Shown: positions 9,480-20,453 of the stretch, piece by piece
Layout of the letters: every line of letters begins with the position of its first letter
Position numbering within the stretch: the first letter of the stretch is position 1
Assembly (NCBI RefSeq): GCF_000227135.1
Contig: NC_018261.1
Span: forward strand, 1,312,355 to 1,376,354
Direction of reading: 5' to 3'
DNA length: 64,000 nt
Source of the DNA: Leishmania donovani
Taxonomy: Eukaryota > Euglenozoa > Kinetoplastea > Trypanosomatida > Trypanosomatidae
The notes under the pieces: generated by a model
Database searches by the model: none
What the model saw: only the letters and a program-made list of their open reading frames with translations
What the model was told of the DNA's origin: nothing
Made by a program: the position numbers and the translations under genes

Positions 9480-11132
9480 ATGCAGCACTCCATGGCCCCC
9501 ACTGTCTCGCCAGTCCAGGCGGCTGCGGCCATTGCGACTGTGGGCTTTCTCGCCTATGCCACCACGCGGATGCTGCAGGCATTGTACTCTGCACCGCCGA
9601 ATATGCCGGAGCCGGCGATTCCGCCCAACTCCGAGGACGGCCTGGTCTGGAGCGTGGTCAAGCGTGTCCTTTACCGCCACTTCTACGTCGTCCGCAAGGG
9701 CGACCCGTTGAAGACTCTGCAGCGGTGGTGCGCGGAGTTCGATTACAAGCCGTTCGTCATGAAGATCTTCTTTCGCCCACACGTAGTGCTCTCCAGCCCG
9801 GTCGACATCGAGCACGTGTTGTTGCGCGCTGACACGAAGTTCTACAAGGACACCGGCTACGACATCGTGCGCATCGTCGTCGGCCGCGTTGGCCTCCTCG
9901 CCGTCGGCAACAAGGCGCAACACGCCATACACCGCCGCATTCTCATGCCCATTTTCAGGTCGCAGAACATTCGCGGTGTTGCGAATGAGATCATTCGCAT
10001 GCATGCCCTGCGCATGATGGGCGGGCTCTTCGATCTCATCCAGTGCGGCGGTGAGCAGGACGCCGTGGTGAACCTGAGTGACCACGTCTTCCGCATGGCA
10101 CTCTCCGCCATAGGCGAGGCGGCTTTCCGCGCCTCCCGCGGCGAGTCGCTGCGCGTGCGCGGCCACTTCGATGTGATGATGAAGATGTCCCGCGTGAACT
10201 ACTTCTGCCCGTATCTCAAGTCATCCGCCCAGCGGAACGCACGCAACACCCTGAAGGAGATGTGCGTGGAGCTGCTGGATAAGAACATGCAGATAAATCA
10301 GATTGGCACGCGGTGGTGCGTGATGGATGCGCTGATCGATGAGCTGTACGTGCATTTCAGCATGGACGACGTGTTGGATCACGTCGTCACGTTTTTGTTT
10401 GCCGGCCACGACACGGTGAGTCACACGCTGGAGTTCCTGTTTGCGCTCCTGGGCACGAACACGGAGGTGCAGGAGCGTCTCTACGAGGCCCTTGAGGACT
10501 TGATGCCCTCCATTTGCACCTGCCCCACCGTGCAGGAGCTTATGGAGTGCGACTACCTTGTCGCCATCGTAAAGGAGGTTCTGCGGATGTACCCGGCGGC
10601 GCCTATCATCTACCGCGATGCGGCCGAGGATGTGTACCTGCCCGGATCTGCGGTTGTGATTCCAAAAGGCATGACGGTTGTCATCACGCTCTCCGCTCTG
10701 CAGCGCAACACACACGTGTACGGCGACGACGTTGACGTGTTCCGCCCCGAACGGTGGCTTGGCGAAGAAGGCGAGGCGCTGCGCAAACGCTGCGGCCGTT
10801 GCGGCTACATCCCCTTCAGCTGCGGCAAGCGCAGCTGCATTGGCCAGGAGCTCGGCTACCTGGAGTTGCTCGTCGTGACGGCGCTGCTGGGTCGCCACTT
10901 GAAGATGGAGCTGGTCGGCGAGTTTCCAGAGGCGCGGTACAACATTACCATAGCCGTGAGCCACTCAGTCTCCATGCGCATCACCGCCCGCGATGGCATT
11001 CCCGTTGGCGAGGTTTACGAGCGCATTGCCAACGTACTTGACCTCAACGACGAGGACGCCGAGTCTGCCCGCAACGTGACGCGGGAAGCGGAAGGGGAGA
11101 CGAGCTGCAAAGAAGCCGCCGTACGCGGGTAA
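9480..11132 (+). CDS. Cytochrome P450
   Basis: Haem-thiolate monooxygenase of about 550 aa. The order of motifs is complete. A hydrophobic N-terminal anchor spans about residues 11-35. The helix-I oxygen-activation motif AGHDT lies at 308-312, the helix-K ExxR at E366-R369, and the haem-binding loop FSCGKRSCIG at 446-455 with C453 as the iron ligand. Microsomal (ER) attachment with an exposed catalytic domain is expected. Leishmania has only a few P450s, among them CYP51 (sterol 14-demethylase) and the CYP5122 type. I do not see enough to assign this one, so no symbol is given. The substrate is probably a sterol or lipid by analogy. An in-frame ATG at 9444 lies just after the likely splice acceptor and would add 12 residues; 9480 is chosen because it places the anchor right at the N-terminus. 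Confidence 0.93.
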   Translation: MQHSMAPTVSPVQAAAAIATVGFLAYATTRMLQALYSAPPNMPEPAIPPNSEDGLVWSVVKRVLYRHFYVVRKGDPLKTLQRWCAEFDYKPFVMKIFFRPHVVLSSPVDIEHVLLRADTKFYKDTGYDIVRIVVGRVGLLAVGNKAQHAIHRRILMPIFRSQNIRGVANEIIRMHALRMMGGLFDLIQCGGEQDAVVNLSDHVFRMALSAIGEAAFRASRGESLRVRGHFDVMMKMSRVNYFCPYLKSSAQRNARNTLKEMCVELLDKNMQINQIGTRWCVMDALIDELYVHFSMDDVLDHVVTFLFAGHDTVSHTLEFLFALLGTNTEVQERLYEALEDLMPSICTCPTVQELMECDYLVAIVKEVLRMYPAAPIIYRDAAEDVYLPGSAVVIPKGMTVVITLSALQRNTHVYGDDVDVFRPERWLGEEGEALRKRCGRCGYIPFSCGKRSCIGQELGYLELLVVTALLGRHLKMELVGEFPEARYNITIAVSHSVSMRITARDGIPVGEVYERIANVLDLNDEDAESARNVTREAEGETSCKEAAVRG

Positions 11133-14100
11133 GCAACACGATGCAGCGTAGCGAAAACGTCGCGGTGTTTGCGTGTGTGTGTGTGTGTGTGTCACTCCAC
11201 CCCTTCTCCCTCTCATGAGTCGAACTGCTTCTCTGCCTCTCTTTCAAGGGTGCTCGTCTTCTGCAGTTCTTTGTTTTAGGCCTGCGCACGATTCTCTCGC
11301 CTGAGAGTAGCCACGCCAGTTACAGACACTGCGCAATGATGAAGCACGTTGGGCCGGAAAGCAGGCAAAGAAAAAGTGGGTACAAGCACGACGCGAGCGC
11401 TGCACGCGGATGCGACTTCCCTTGCCCATCGGGCGTTCATGTGCCCCCTCAATGCCCGTGTACGAGATTGCCGTCGTGTCTGTGGATGCTATAGGTGTTG
11501 GGACGCTTGGTGATGATTGCAGCCTTCAAACGCTCAACCTTCTCGCTGTCCGACTATTTTTCTGTAAGAGGCGCGTGGAAAAAGGAAGGCGCCTTCGACC
11601 TCGGCGAGGGGAGTGCAGCGGCGTTATTCTTTCCGTTGTTGTCGATGCCGTACCCTAGTTCACACGCATGCCCATACATTTCTGCTCTAGTGGTGCGCGA
11701 AGTGTGTATGGATTGCAAAGGACGAAGGGAGACTGTTGTGGCTCACCTCATCGTTGCTCCCTCGGTGGAGAAGGCCTGTTGGCCATCAAACTGACATGAC
11801 GCAGGTCCAGCACATGTGCAGAAAATTAAAAAAAAACGAGAGCGATGAGGAAAGTGTGTATGTACGCTTGATATCGCTTGCCTTCCTTTTCTTTTGCTCT
11901 CCAGTTGCTGTTTTTTCGTTGTTCTTTTCGAAGGTTGGTGGCAGGAGCGAACGAGGGAGGGACGACGGAGACACGATGTGATGAGGAGGAGCGAGTCAAA
12001 GTGCTCGCCACTATTCCGATGGCATGCTCCACCAGCCACTTGTCTTTTCCTCGTTTGTCGCTCTCGTAATCATTTTTGGATTTCGGAGAGTCGAGTCATA
12101 CGCGTGTTGCACCCCTCTCTTCTCCCCAGCCCCCATTTGGCTGCTTGCCACGGCAGAAATCCCTGGGTGTCGGAAAACGGGTGTGCTCAAGTCTGCCTAT
12201 CCGTGAGTAGCGCTACCCGCTGGCGGTGTGAGTGCAGCAGAGTTCTCGCGGAGAGCTCTGCCAGCGCTGGAGGTATCGAGAGCTCGAGTGGGGAAAGACC
12301 AGTCTGGTGCGCTCTTCCGCGGCAGTAGGCCATTCGCCACCTACTACGAAGAGTCGGGAGCGTGCATGGAAACTCATCGTGCGTATCTCTTGGCATCATA
12401 ACCCCTCTCTTTTTTTTATTCGTTTATCTTTTGCCATGCTTCTTTTGCCTGTTGATGTTCATGATATGTATTTTCGGTTTCGTTCTTGCCCCACCCCGCA
12501 GCTCTGGTCTTTTGGGGCGTCTTTTCTGTTTTCAAATCCCCTGGTATGCCCATGTCTCTCTTATAGCTCTGTTTCGTTGTGTAGTCCCGCGGGTGCGTAG
12601 GCATCACTCTCGTTGGTGACTTGCGAATGTGCGAGTGCGCGCATTTATGTGCGATGTTTGGTGGTCCGTTTGCGTCGTTCATGCGCATGTGTGTTTTCGT
12701 TTTTCTTGCGCTCCTCGCTATCCGAACCGCTCCTCATGCCTTCCTTCAGCTCCATGTGCCACATGTACCCCCTGACCAACCATTTCCCTCGCCTCCTCGC
12801 CTCTCTCCTTGTTGTGGAACTTTTTTTTTGTTTTGTGTTGTGTGTTGTCTTTCCCGGGTGATTGTGCAAAGATCTCTTTTTCTGGTTCATCTCGTAATTT
12901 TTCGCTATTGCGCTCGCCTCAGTCGGCTGGCTTTAGTTGCTGTTTCGTGCACGCTTTGGTTTTGTGGGAGTTTCTTGGCGCCGAGTCAAGCTACATCACC
13001 GCTCTTCCACGATTTCTGTATCCACTTTTTCGTTTCGCCTGAGTCGTCTTCTGCGCATCATGGCGCTACTTGTACGTGCCAGTCGAAGTGCATATATATA
13101 TATATATTTTTTTCCCCCCCTCATTGTGCGTGCTTGTATGTGTGTGTGTGCGTGCATTCGCTCGTTATCTCGCTCTCGTTTCTTGACTTCGTTCGTTTTT
13201 TCTCCCTTCACGCCATTCTCCCCCCCCCCTTCTCCCTCTGCTGCCGTCAGCATTGACGTGCACATCGCCCTTTTTTTTCTCTCGTTAAACCCCGCCCTCT
13301 TCCCTCCCTCTCGTTTTTTATGTGTGTGAAGTCGTTCGTGTCGCTTCTTCTCAACGTTTTGCCGCTCTTGTCTATATCGGTGTTTTTTGTGTGTGTGCTG
13401 GCGCGTCTGCCTCCGTTTTTTGTCGTTGTTTGGATGCATATGACTAGATATCCTTGTTATACCATTTATGCGCGCCATCGTGTCATTCTTTTCATGCCTC
13501 TCTGTCTCCGTCTCTCTGTCTCCCTGCCTACCTGCCCTGCCTGTCTACCTGCCGTTGGTTTGGGATGCTTTGTTGCGGTGCCCCAAACCGGGTATTTGGG
13601 AAGTGAAGCGCGGAGGCACTTCAACCAGCGCTCCTCTCTCATAAGCATAACGTGAGAGAGAGAGATTGCGAGCAGCATCGCGTAGTGATAAAGCGAAGAT
13701 TGTGCCCATTTTGCGTGCGTGCACTTGTTTGCTGTGGCTCGCCCCTGTTGAGGAGAGGGGGGCCAAGGCATGTTTGGTGCTTACGTCTACTCTCCTACGC
13801 ATCTTTAGAGCGGGGGGCGGGGACAGGGCACCGCAAGATCGATGTTTGTCTGTGAATCCGCGTTAGCTTCTTTCAGCTCCGACTAATGGTCACCTTTGCC
13901 TTCGTCTTTCTCTGTCCCTTCCTGCCATCGTCTTCGCTGCGGGTATGCGACCCGATTCACAAGTGGGCACTGAGACGCATTCCTTCAAGGGCCGGGTGGG
14001 ATGGCAGGCAGACGACATGGCTTTCAAAGGAAGTCGAGGCGAGGAAAAGAGGCGAAGAGAGGCGAAGTATGGCGGCACCATCAAAGCAGTTTCAAAAAGT

Positions 14101-15208
14101 GTGAGACCGTGATGGAAAGCAGCGGAACCGGTGCGTCGTGAGACTGTGTACGTGAGGATGGCAGCAGGCCAGTGCCGGTGAGTTTTGTTTGCGCGTGCGC
14201 TCCCAATGAATCGTCGTTTTTCAAGCATGCAATGGCTTCTTGCTGCTCTTATCCGCCTGGTGTATGTTGGATGCAAAAACACGAAGCGCCCACGGCTGAC
14301 GCGCCATCCCTCTCACTTCGCGCACGTGTTTCCTCGGCCCCTTCGCAATGTCGATGACGTGCGTATGTGTGATTGATCATACGGAATCTGACAATGCACC
14401 TTGTATGGCTCATGTTCCCCGGATGGGCCATTCGCGGCATTAACGGCCGGTGTTTGATAGTGCGCCTCCATGGCAGAAGGGGACAGGGAGGCTCTTGTTT
14501 GCGTCGCCCTGTGTAAAGAAAGCGCCCAAAGAAAATGCAAAGAATCCATACATGTGCGGACAGCGATGTGGGTGTTGGTGCATGGTACGATGACTCCACG
14601 TGAAAAGGACAGCTCTGCACCGGTGGACCACATCCCTTGCAGCACAGTCACCCGCATGTCTTGTGTCTTGATGATTGGCGAACCATGTGCGGCGACGCTT
14701 CGTCATACTTTTCGACGGCACAAAATGCTGTCGCTTCTCTTTTTTTTCGCCCTCTGCAAACCCAGAGCACAAAGAGACAACCACTGCAGGGAGAGCAGTA
14801 CTTCCGCTGCGACAGGTGTAACGGACCCATGGAACGCCGTGCGGCCCCCACGGGTGTAAGCGTGCGTGTGTGTCTTGCCGCGCTTGGTATATTGACCAGA
14901 CGCATGAGTCTCCGGGACGAGCTTCTCGCCGCAGAGACGAAGAGGTCGCGATGGCCGCCGTCGGGGCGGGGGACCGTTGGCGCGTCGCATCGCTTCTATT
15001 ACTTCTTAGCGTCTCATGTCCGGCGTTGACCACCTTGCCTTCAACGACTGCTCTCGCCTCACACATACCCACGCCTGCCTGACTTCATCTCTGATACGCC
15101 TTTTCCGCAAACAAGCACACGCGCACGGTCGCATTCGCACACAGCTCAACCAGAGAGTGCAGAAGGAGGTGTCACTGCGAAGCGGCGTGCGGTGCAGCAT
15201 AGTGGCGA
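11133..15208. other. 4.1-kb spacer
   Basis: No gene I can support. A TG run lies at 11174-11193, a TA run at 13091-13107, poly-C at 13220-13229, a T-run at 12828-12837 and many CT-rich stretches. ORFs at 12621-13256 and 13320-13655 are built from T/C-rich sequence and encode Phe/Leu/Ser-rich peptides typical of translated UTR. A weak ORF at 14470-14859 has no domain. Most of the region is probably the P450 3' UTR. Confidence 0.6.
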
Positions 15209-17668
15209 ATGGCCAAGACATTTCCCCGCCTCTCTCTTCTGGTGGAAGAAGATCCGCTGCCGCACCGCACCGCGTCGAATGGAATCGCTTTGCTCCCGCC
15301 CTCCGCCTCCCATGGCACCTTTGTCGCTGTCGTGGCGCATGAAGCTGCTTCCACGGCACCCGTGGGCGGTGCTTGCGGCCTGTTGAGGCCGCAGACATCT
15401 GCAAAGGCACCTATCTTGAGGGTTGACGTGTACACACTGTGCTCCTCGTCCTTGTGGACGGCAGGCGCAGCATCTAACGCTCATATGCAAGCCCCTGATA
15501 TGATGCTGGTGCACACCGTCCCTATTTTTGAGAATGACCTTCGCTGTACACTTCCGCGGGACCCAACACGGTCGCAGATGGTGGGCAAGCGCACTGCTGA
15601 TTTGCCGTGCACGTCTCCTGCAACGGACTCCGCGGAGACGGGTGCTTTGACGGCGGCAGCGTGGACAGGCAAAGACTTCCTCTTGCCACCATCGACGGGC
15701 ACGGTGCAGCCAGAAACCCCCTCATTGGTGGAGGTGGAGCAGGTCGCGTGGGTGGGTCTCAGATTTTTGGCTGTGAAGACGCGGCAGCGGCAAGTGCTGC
15801 TTGTTCGGTCTGGTCTCACAGAAAGCGCCAGCTCGCCGAGCTCGGAAGGCGACGACGACGCACAGTTTGCCGCACTTGAGGGGCCTCACGGCCGCCACCG
15901 CGACTCTAGCGCCGTGTGCGCGTCCTTTGCGCGCGTCACAGACTTCTGCACCGCGAGCACTGCTGGCAGACGGGCAAGCATTCGTGCGGAATGCTCACCG
16001 GTGTCGGTTATGATCGTAGCGGGACTAAAAAGGGTTACCGGTGTGGTGTGCTGCGGCGGGGCAGGACTGGCGGCAGATCCAGCGCGAAAGGCGGCGTCAT
16101 CGCAGCCATCGCAGGTGAATTGGCAGCCTCTAGTAAAGGAGCACACGTGGAATATCGGACCCTTCAATCGCGTGGCGGCGACGGCTCGCGATGACGCCCA
16201 AGTGTGCATCTGTGCCACATCGCTGCGCGGCAGCGTGGAGGTGTACGCTTGGACGGTGCACAGTACCGGTGGAGATGCGGTGCCGGTGTGTGTGCACCAG
16301 GTTTTAATGGCACCTGGGCATTTCTTTTACGGAATCGCTGTTGCTGCTGCCGTGGTGCCGCCGCACGAGACAGCAAAGCAGGCGGCGCAGGACGTGAGCT
16401 TCTGGGTCATGGGCGGTGAGTCTGCGGTAGCGGAGGACGGTCGGACAGCGCTGAGCTGCGATGCAGAGGCAAAGTACTCGGCCCTGCCAGCTCTGCGGGG
16501 CCTTGACGGACGTGTGATTCAGGTAAACTCACAGTCAGCGGAGCGTGCTTGGAAAGATCCGAGCAGCGACGCATCTCATGCAAGTTTGGCGGCAGGGAGC
16601 GCCGCCCCTCGCACCTTGAATTCCCTCTGGGCGGCGCCGTCGAATGGTTCAGCACAAGCATCCGACCGGATTGCCCAGCACACCGCCGTTTCAGGAGGCG
16701 CAGACCCGGCCCTTTGGGGGACCGCGCTTTCCGCACTCGAGGCCGTGTCGAGCCTCCGAATAGAGGCTCCATGCTTCCTGCCGCAGGAGAGAAGAGGTGC
16801 GCTAAAGGACGACGGAGCCTACATGCACACCAGGCCGGGTTGTGCGCTAACAAAGAGGTACGCTCTTCTCGTACACGCCTCTGCGAAACGCGCAAGCGGC
16901 ACTGGCGATGGCTCGCTCGCCATGCCCGCTTCGTCTCCTCAATGTGTCGATGACGAGGAAACGGTAGCGTGGAGCAGTGCTTTCATGTCACTGGACAGCC
17001 CCGACGGCGCTGCGGCGTTGGACTGGCTAGCTGAGGCGCCGACAGAGACTGGTACACCACCTCCGTTTTGCCTTGCATCTGTCGCACCCGCACTTGCGAC
17101 AGATGGCGAGCGTCGGGCGAGCAGCGCCACCGTCGTACAGCATATGCACGCCCTCATCCTTTTTACGCCCCGTCGTATCCTGCAATTCGACGTGTGCTAC
17201 CGGCGCGAGTCGACTGGTGACAGCATGACGCGGCTCGGGTTCGAAGTGCACGGGACCTACGAGGTTCACCGGCCGCAGCGCATTGTCGGCCTAGTCCCTC
17301 TTCCCTCGCCGAAGGCCCCAGCGCCGCTTCTTTTCTTCTACGGATCGGCTAGCAGCATCAGAGCAAACGGCGTTGGCAGCGGTGAGGATACGCGGTCCTT
17401 GTACGGACAACAGAGGCGGAGGTCGACGTGGGCTGTCGTCGTGGAGGTTCAAGCTTCTCTGCTTCATTGGCTCACAACGTGGAGCTCGCAGGCGACGGCG
17501 AAGGCAATGCTGCTGAGCAGCAGTGACGTGCAAGCCCACCTCTGTGAATCGGAACTCTTCGACAAGGTGCAGGCGATGGTCCAGGCAGAGTGCGCACGCA
17601 TCCATCGTCATTTAGACGACCGCATGGACCGATTGGAAGCCATACTGCAACGACTCTTTCGGTCTTGA
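15209..17668 (+). CDS. Large unknown protein, 819 aa
   Basis: I do not recognise this protein. The 819-residue product has many short hydrophobic beta-like stretches separated by serine/alanine-rich loops, for example VCICATSLRGSVEVYAW near residue 335 and VVQHMHALILFTPRRILQF near 640. That pattern is reminiscent of a divergent beta-propeller, but no clear WD signature is visible. Residues of about 440-500 look disordered. The C-terminus, about 770-819, is a charged amphipathic helix ending in HRHLDDRMDRLEAILQRLF, a probable coiled coil. There is no signal peptide or membrane segment. The start is the first ATG of the frame; third-position G/C rises after it. A scaffold or trafficking role would fit the architecture but is only a guess. 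Confidence 0.82.
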   Translation: MAKTFPRLSLLVEEDPLPHRTASNGIALLPPSASHGTFVAVVAHEAASTAPVGGACGLLRPQTSAKAPILRVDVYTLCSSSLWTAGAASNAHMQAPDMMLVHTVPIFENDLRCTLPRDPTRSQMVGKRTADLPCTSPATDSAETGALTAAAWTGKDFLLPPSTGTVQPETPSLVEVEQVAWVGLRFLAVKTRQRQVLLVRSGLTESASSPSSEGDDDAQFAALEGPHGRHRDSSAVCASFARVTDFCTASTAGRRASIRAECSPVSVMIVAGLKRVTGVVCCGGAGLAADPARKAASSQPSQVNWQPLVKEHTWNIGPFNRVAATARDDAQVCICATSLRGSVEVYAWTVHSTGGDAVPVCVHQVLMAPGHFFYGIAVAAAVVPPHETAKQAAQDVSFWVMGGESAVAEDGRTALSCDAEAKYSALPALRGLDGRVIQVNSQSAERAWKDPSSDASHASLAAGSAAPRTLNSLWAAPSNGSAQASDRIAQHTAVSGGADPALWGTALSALEAVSSLRIEAPCFLPQERRGALKDDGAYMHTRPGCALTKRYALLVHASAKRASGTGDGSLAMPASSPQCVDDEETVAWSSAFMSLDSPDGAAALDWLAEAPTETGTPPPFCLASVAPALATDGERRASSATVVQHMHALILFTPRRILQFDVCYRRESTGDSMTRLGFEVHGTYEVHRPQRIVGLVPLPSPKAPAPLLFFYGSASSIRANGVGSGEDTRSLYGQQRRRSTWAVVVEVQASLLHWLTTWSSQATAKAMLLSSSDVQAHLCESELFDKVQAMVQAECARIHRHLDDRMDRLEAILQRLFRS

Positions 17669-18148
17669 GAATAAAAAGCCAGAAGAAGAGATGGCCGGGA
17701 ATGGCGCATCGTTGCTGCGCCGGCACACATTCACCCAGCCGTATCCATCTTCTACCCATTCGTTGGAAGCGAGAGCATCACAGCAAAACAGCGAGAAAGA
17801 GAAAGGAAGCAGAGTGGGGCCAAATGCCAAGCCGGAGCACTATCGCTGCCACCTAAACGGGCATGAGTGCCAAGCGCGTCGAAGTTCGAAAGGCATTGCC
17901 TGTCGCGTCATGGTCTGTCTTTTGTTGTCGTCTCCCCCTTCCCCTCACCCCCTGTGTTGTCTCCAGACGCAGGAGGAAGGCCAGCCCCCCGGGGCTCACC
18001 CGCGTGTTATTGTCTCTCTAGGGCTTTCCTCCACCCCTCGCCCTCTTTTTTTTCCTCTCCTCTTCCTTGTGCCCTTGATGCACATTCACCCTCGGTGCGC
18101 GCTGCGCATCCGTCCTTGTTCCTGTGGTGGCTACGTGGTCTTGTGCGT
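17669..18148. other. Spacer and leader of the AAA ATPase gene
   Basis: No separate gene. A strong CT tract lies at about 18017-18070. The frame of the AAA gene stays open through this leader, and an overlapping +1 ORF runs from ATG 18078 into the gene, which would act as an upstream ORF if the acceptor lies before it. Confidence 0.55.
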
Positions 18149-19771
18149 ATGCGTGCGTCGCATACTCGAGACGTCATGGAGGCGAAGAAGGTCGAGGAAA
18201 CGCGTGCTCTGGCGTGTCACGCACGTGATCTACTGCGGTATCAGCTCGTTGCTGCAGCTCACCGCCCACTGTGTATTGATGAGCAGAGAGAGCTGCGCAT
18301 TGCACTGCAGCAGCTCCTACCCTGCCTCTCCATTATTCGGTCTTACGAGCAGGAGTATACCTACCTCTCCACGTACGAGCTTGCAATCAGCGCTGTCGGG
18401 CAAGTTCTCGGGAGCCTTGCAGCGGCGGAGACGACGGTGAACGCAGAGGATAGGCAGCTCGTGAAAGCAAAGCATGACGCGGAGCACCACAGGAAGGAGG
18501 ATAACCCCAAAGCGTCCGCAACACTGTCAACGCCGGCGGCGCCATTGGAGGCGGCAGCGGCGTTTGTCCCAGCATCCTGCGCAAGACAGGCTGCAGCGAC
18601 TGCTTCCTCAGTGACGTGGAAGAACACGTACGGATGCGATGACGCCATTCTTGCCTTGCGCCAAGCCACGACGCTGCCGCTGCAGCACCCGTCCTTGTTT
18701 ACTGGCCCGCGCCAACCATGGCGCCGCCTGTTGCTCTATGGGCCGCCCGGCACCGGCAAAACTCGTCTGGCCGCTGCGACGGCAGCCGAGTACGGTGCCA
18801 TGCTTCTCAGCGTGTCTGCCGCGGACTTGCTGAGCAAGTGGGTCGGAGAGAGCGAGAAGCAGGTGCGCCAGGCATTCATGCAAGCCGCCGCTTCCGCCCC
18901 GCGGTGCGTCCTCTTCTTCGACGAAGTCGATGCCCTCTGCAGTGCGCGCGGCGGTCACGGGGAGAGCGAACTGGCGCGCCGACTAAAGACGGAGCTCCTG
19001 CTCCACCTGCAGATGGACCTGCCAGCGGTGACGGTACTGGCAGCCACGAACTTGCCATGGGAGCTGGACGCGGCCTTTCTTCGTCGATTTGACCGCTTTA
19101 TTCACGTCAGTCTCCCCTCCGATGCGGTGAAGCGCCGGCTCTTGGGGTCCGAATTGCGCGGCGTGGCTCACACCATCACCGACGACGCGCTGGACCGCAT
19201 TGTGGCACAGACGGATCGCTTCTCGGTGGTCGATGTGCGGCGGTTACTGTCGCACGCGGTGATGGCGCCGGTGACGGAATGGCTGCGGCTGACTCAAGCC
19301 ACGGTCGACGACCGTAGCAGCGACAGCAGAGAAAGCGCTGAGGCGGGAAGTGATGGAATTGATGTACTCTGCACCGCCGCCTCCACTGCACCGGCTCCCC
19401 TCCTCCATCGTCCCTCACCCCCACGCACGCACACAGAGTTGAAACACCGATCAGTGTACTGTCTTGCAGACACGGAAGTCCTCGGTGCCGGCGTGCGAAG
19501 CGTGACCTCAGGAACAGAGAGCACACCGTCTCCTTGCAGCTCACCGCGGCCATCTTCTCCGGTGGGTCCCGAGCGCTGCCCATCAAAGCATTCTTCCTCA
19601 CTCCCGCACTGTAGGCACATGCACTGTCGGCTCCCGGGCAACCACGCCAACGACGTGCCTTTTGTGGAGTATCGCCACTTTGAAAGTGCACTGCAAGTAA
19701 TTACGGCTACCACTTCCGCCGAGGAAATCGCGCGCTACGCCACGTGGCGCTGCCGCAGTGCCGGCGTGTAG
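18149..19771 (+). CDS. VPS4/katanin-clade AAA ATPase
   Basis: Single-domain AAA ATPase of the meiotic clade (VPS4, katanin, spastin), 540 aa. Walker A GPPGTGKT is at residues 198-205 and Walker B VLFFDE at 254-259. The pore-loop region SKWVGESEKQVRQAF, AATNLPWELD and the arginine-finger segment FLRRFDR are all intact. The C-terminus, with FVEYRHFESALQVITATTSAEEIARYATW, resembles the terminal helix of VPS4, which packs on the ATPase core. The N-terminal 100 residues are helical and could be a microtubule- or ESCRT-binding domain, but I cannot show a true MIT domain. Between about 390 and 500 lies a long Ser/Pro/Thr-rich insertion before the final helix, unusual for VPS4. The start could also be the ATG at 18176, giving 531 aa. 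Expected roles are ESCRT-III disassembly or microtubule severing. Confidence 0.88.
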   Translation: MRASHTRDVMEAKKVEETRALACHARDLLRYQLVAAAHRPLCIDEQRELRIALQQLLPCLSIIRSYEQEYTYLSTYELAISAVGQVLGSLAAAETTVNAEDRQLVKAKHDAEHHRKEDNPKASATLSTPAAPLEAAAAFVPASCARQAAATASSVTWKNTYGCDDAILALRQATTLPLQHPSLFTGPRQPWRRLLLYGPPGTGKTRLAAATAAEYGAMLLSVSAADLLSKWVGESEKQVRQAFMQAAASAPRCVLFFDEVDALCSARGGHGESELARRLKTELLLHLQMDLPAVTVLAATNLPWELDAAFLRRFDRFIHVSLPSDAVKRRLLGSELRGVAHTITDDALDRIVAQTDRFSVVDVRRLLSHAVMAPVTEWLRLTQATVDDRSSDSRESAEAGSDGIDVLCTAASTAPAPLLHRPSPPRTHTELKHRSVYCLADTEVLGAGVRSVTSGTESTPSPCSSPRPSSPVGPERCPSKHSSSLPHCRHMHCRLPGNHANDVPFVEYRHFESALQVITATTSAEEIARYATWRCRSAGV

Positions 19772-20453
19772 CTGGTGGGCGGTGGCGGTCGCGACGACCC
19801 CGCAGCGCCACCTTCATCTTTGCACGACGTGCAGTGTTTTCTTTGGCTGCTGCGTTCGGCCCTCCCTCATCCTTTCTCCAGGCAATCTGTTGCTCATCCC
19901 ATCTGCTGTTGACTGCTTCTCTTGCTCTGTTTGTTCGTGTGTGTGTTCCTTTGTGCGTCACTTTGCGCAGGAACTTCGGAGGTGCGTGTGTGTGTGTGGT
20001 TGTGTTTGGGCTCCTGCGCGACGGCCCAACGAGGCGCGCACCCGCGTCAACACAGCATGCACGCATAAAAAAATAAAAAGGAAACGCGTCAGACGTAAAG
20101 TTTTACCCCGAAGGGAAATGGGCAAAGGTCATCGCATGGGTTGGCGGTCTGCCTGAAATTGTGCGCAGCAGAGCTGTGTCCCAGCGAAGGTGCGCTTGTG
20201 GCGCCACTCGGCCGTGTTCCAGTGGAGGCGGTGAGTGGGACGTGCATGCAGTGGTGTGCCTGCATCGCTCTCTGCGGGCCAGTGGCCATGCACTGCTCTG
20301 TTTTCTCATTCTCTCCTGCCGCTCTCTCTCTCTCTGTGACTGTCTGTACGGTGCGCATGTGTGCGTCTGTGCATTTCGATGCGCTTGTTCGCCCATGTTC
20401 CACAGCCTGGATTATTCATTCATTACGGGAAGATTGTGCGTGCAGGTCACATC
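19772..20453. other. Spacer
   Basis: No gene seen. A TG run lies near 19984-20000, an A-rich stretch at 20067-20080, and a CT tract at about 20304-20340 upstream of the tRNA-deacylase gene. Confidence 0.65.
20404..20405 (+). promoter_or_regulatory. Predicted spliced-leader acceptor AG for the DTD2-like gene
   Basis: The AG in TTCCACAG follows pyrimidine-rich sequence and lies 49 nt before the ATG at 20454. Choosing it removes the upstream in-frame ATG at 20379 and gives a protein whose N-terminus fits the family. Confidence 0.4.

Noticed and set aside
17691..18440. 249-codon ORF overlapping the start of the AAA ATPase gene
   Set aside because: Out of frame with the AAA domain. Its first part is leader sequence and its last part is a shadow of the real gene; noted only as a possible upstream ORF.
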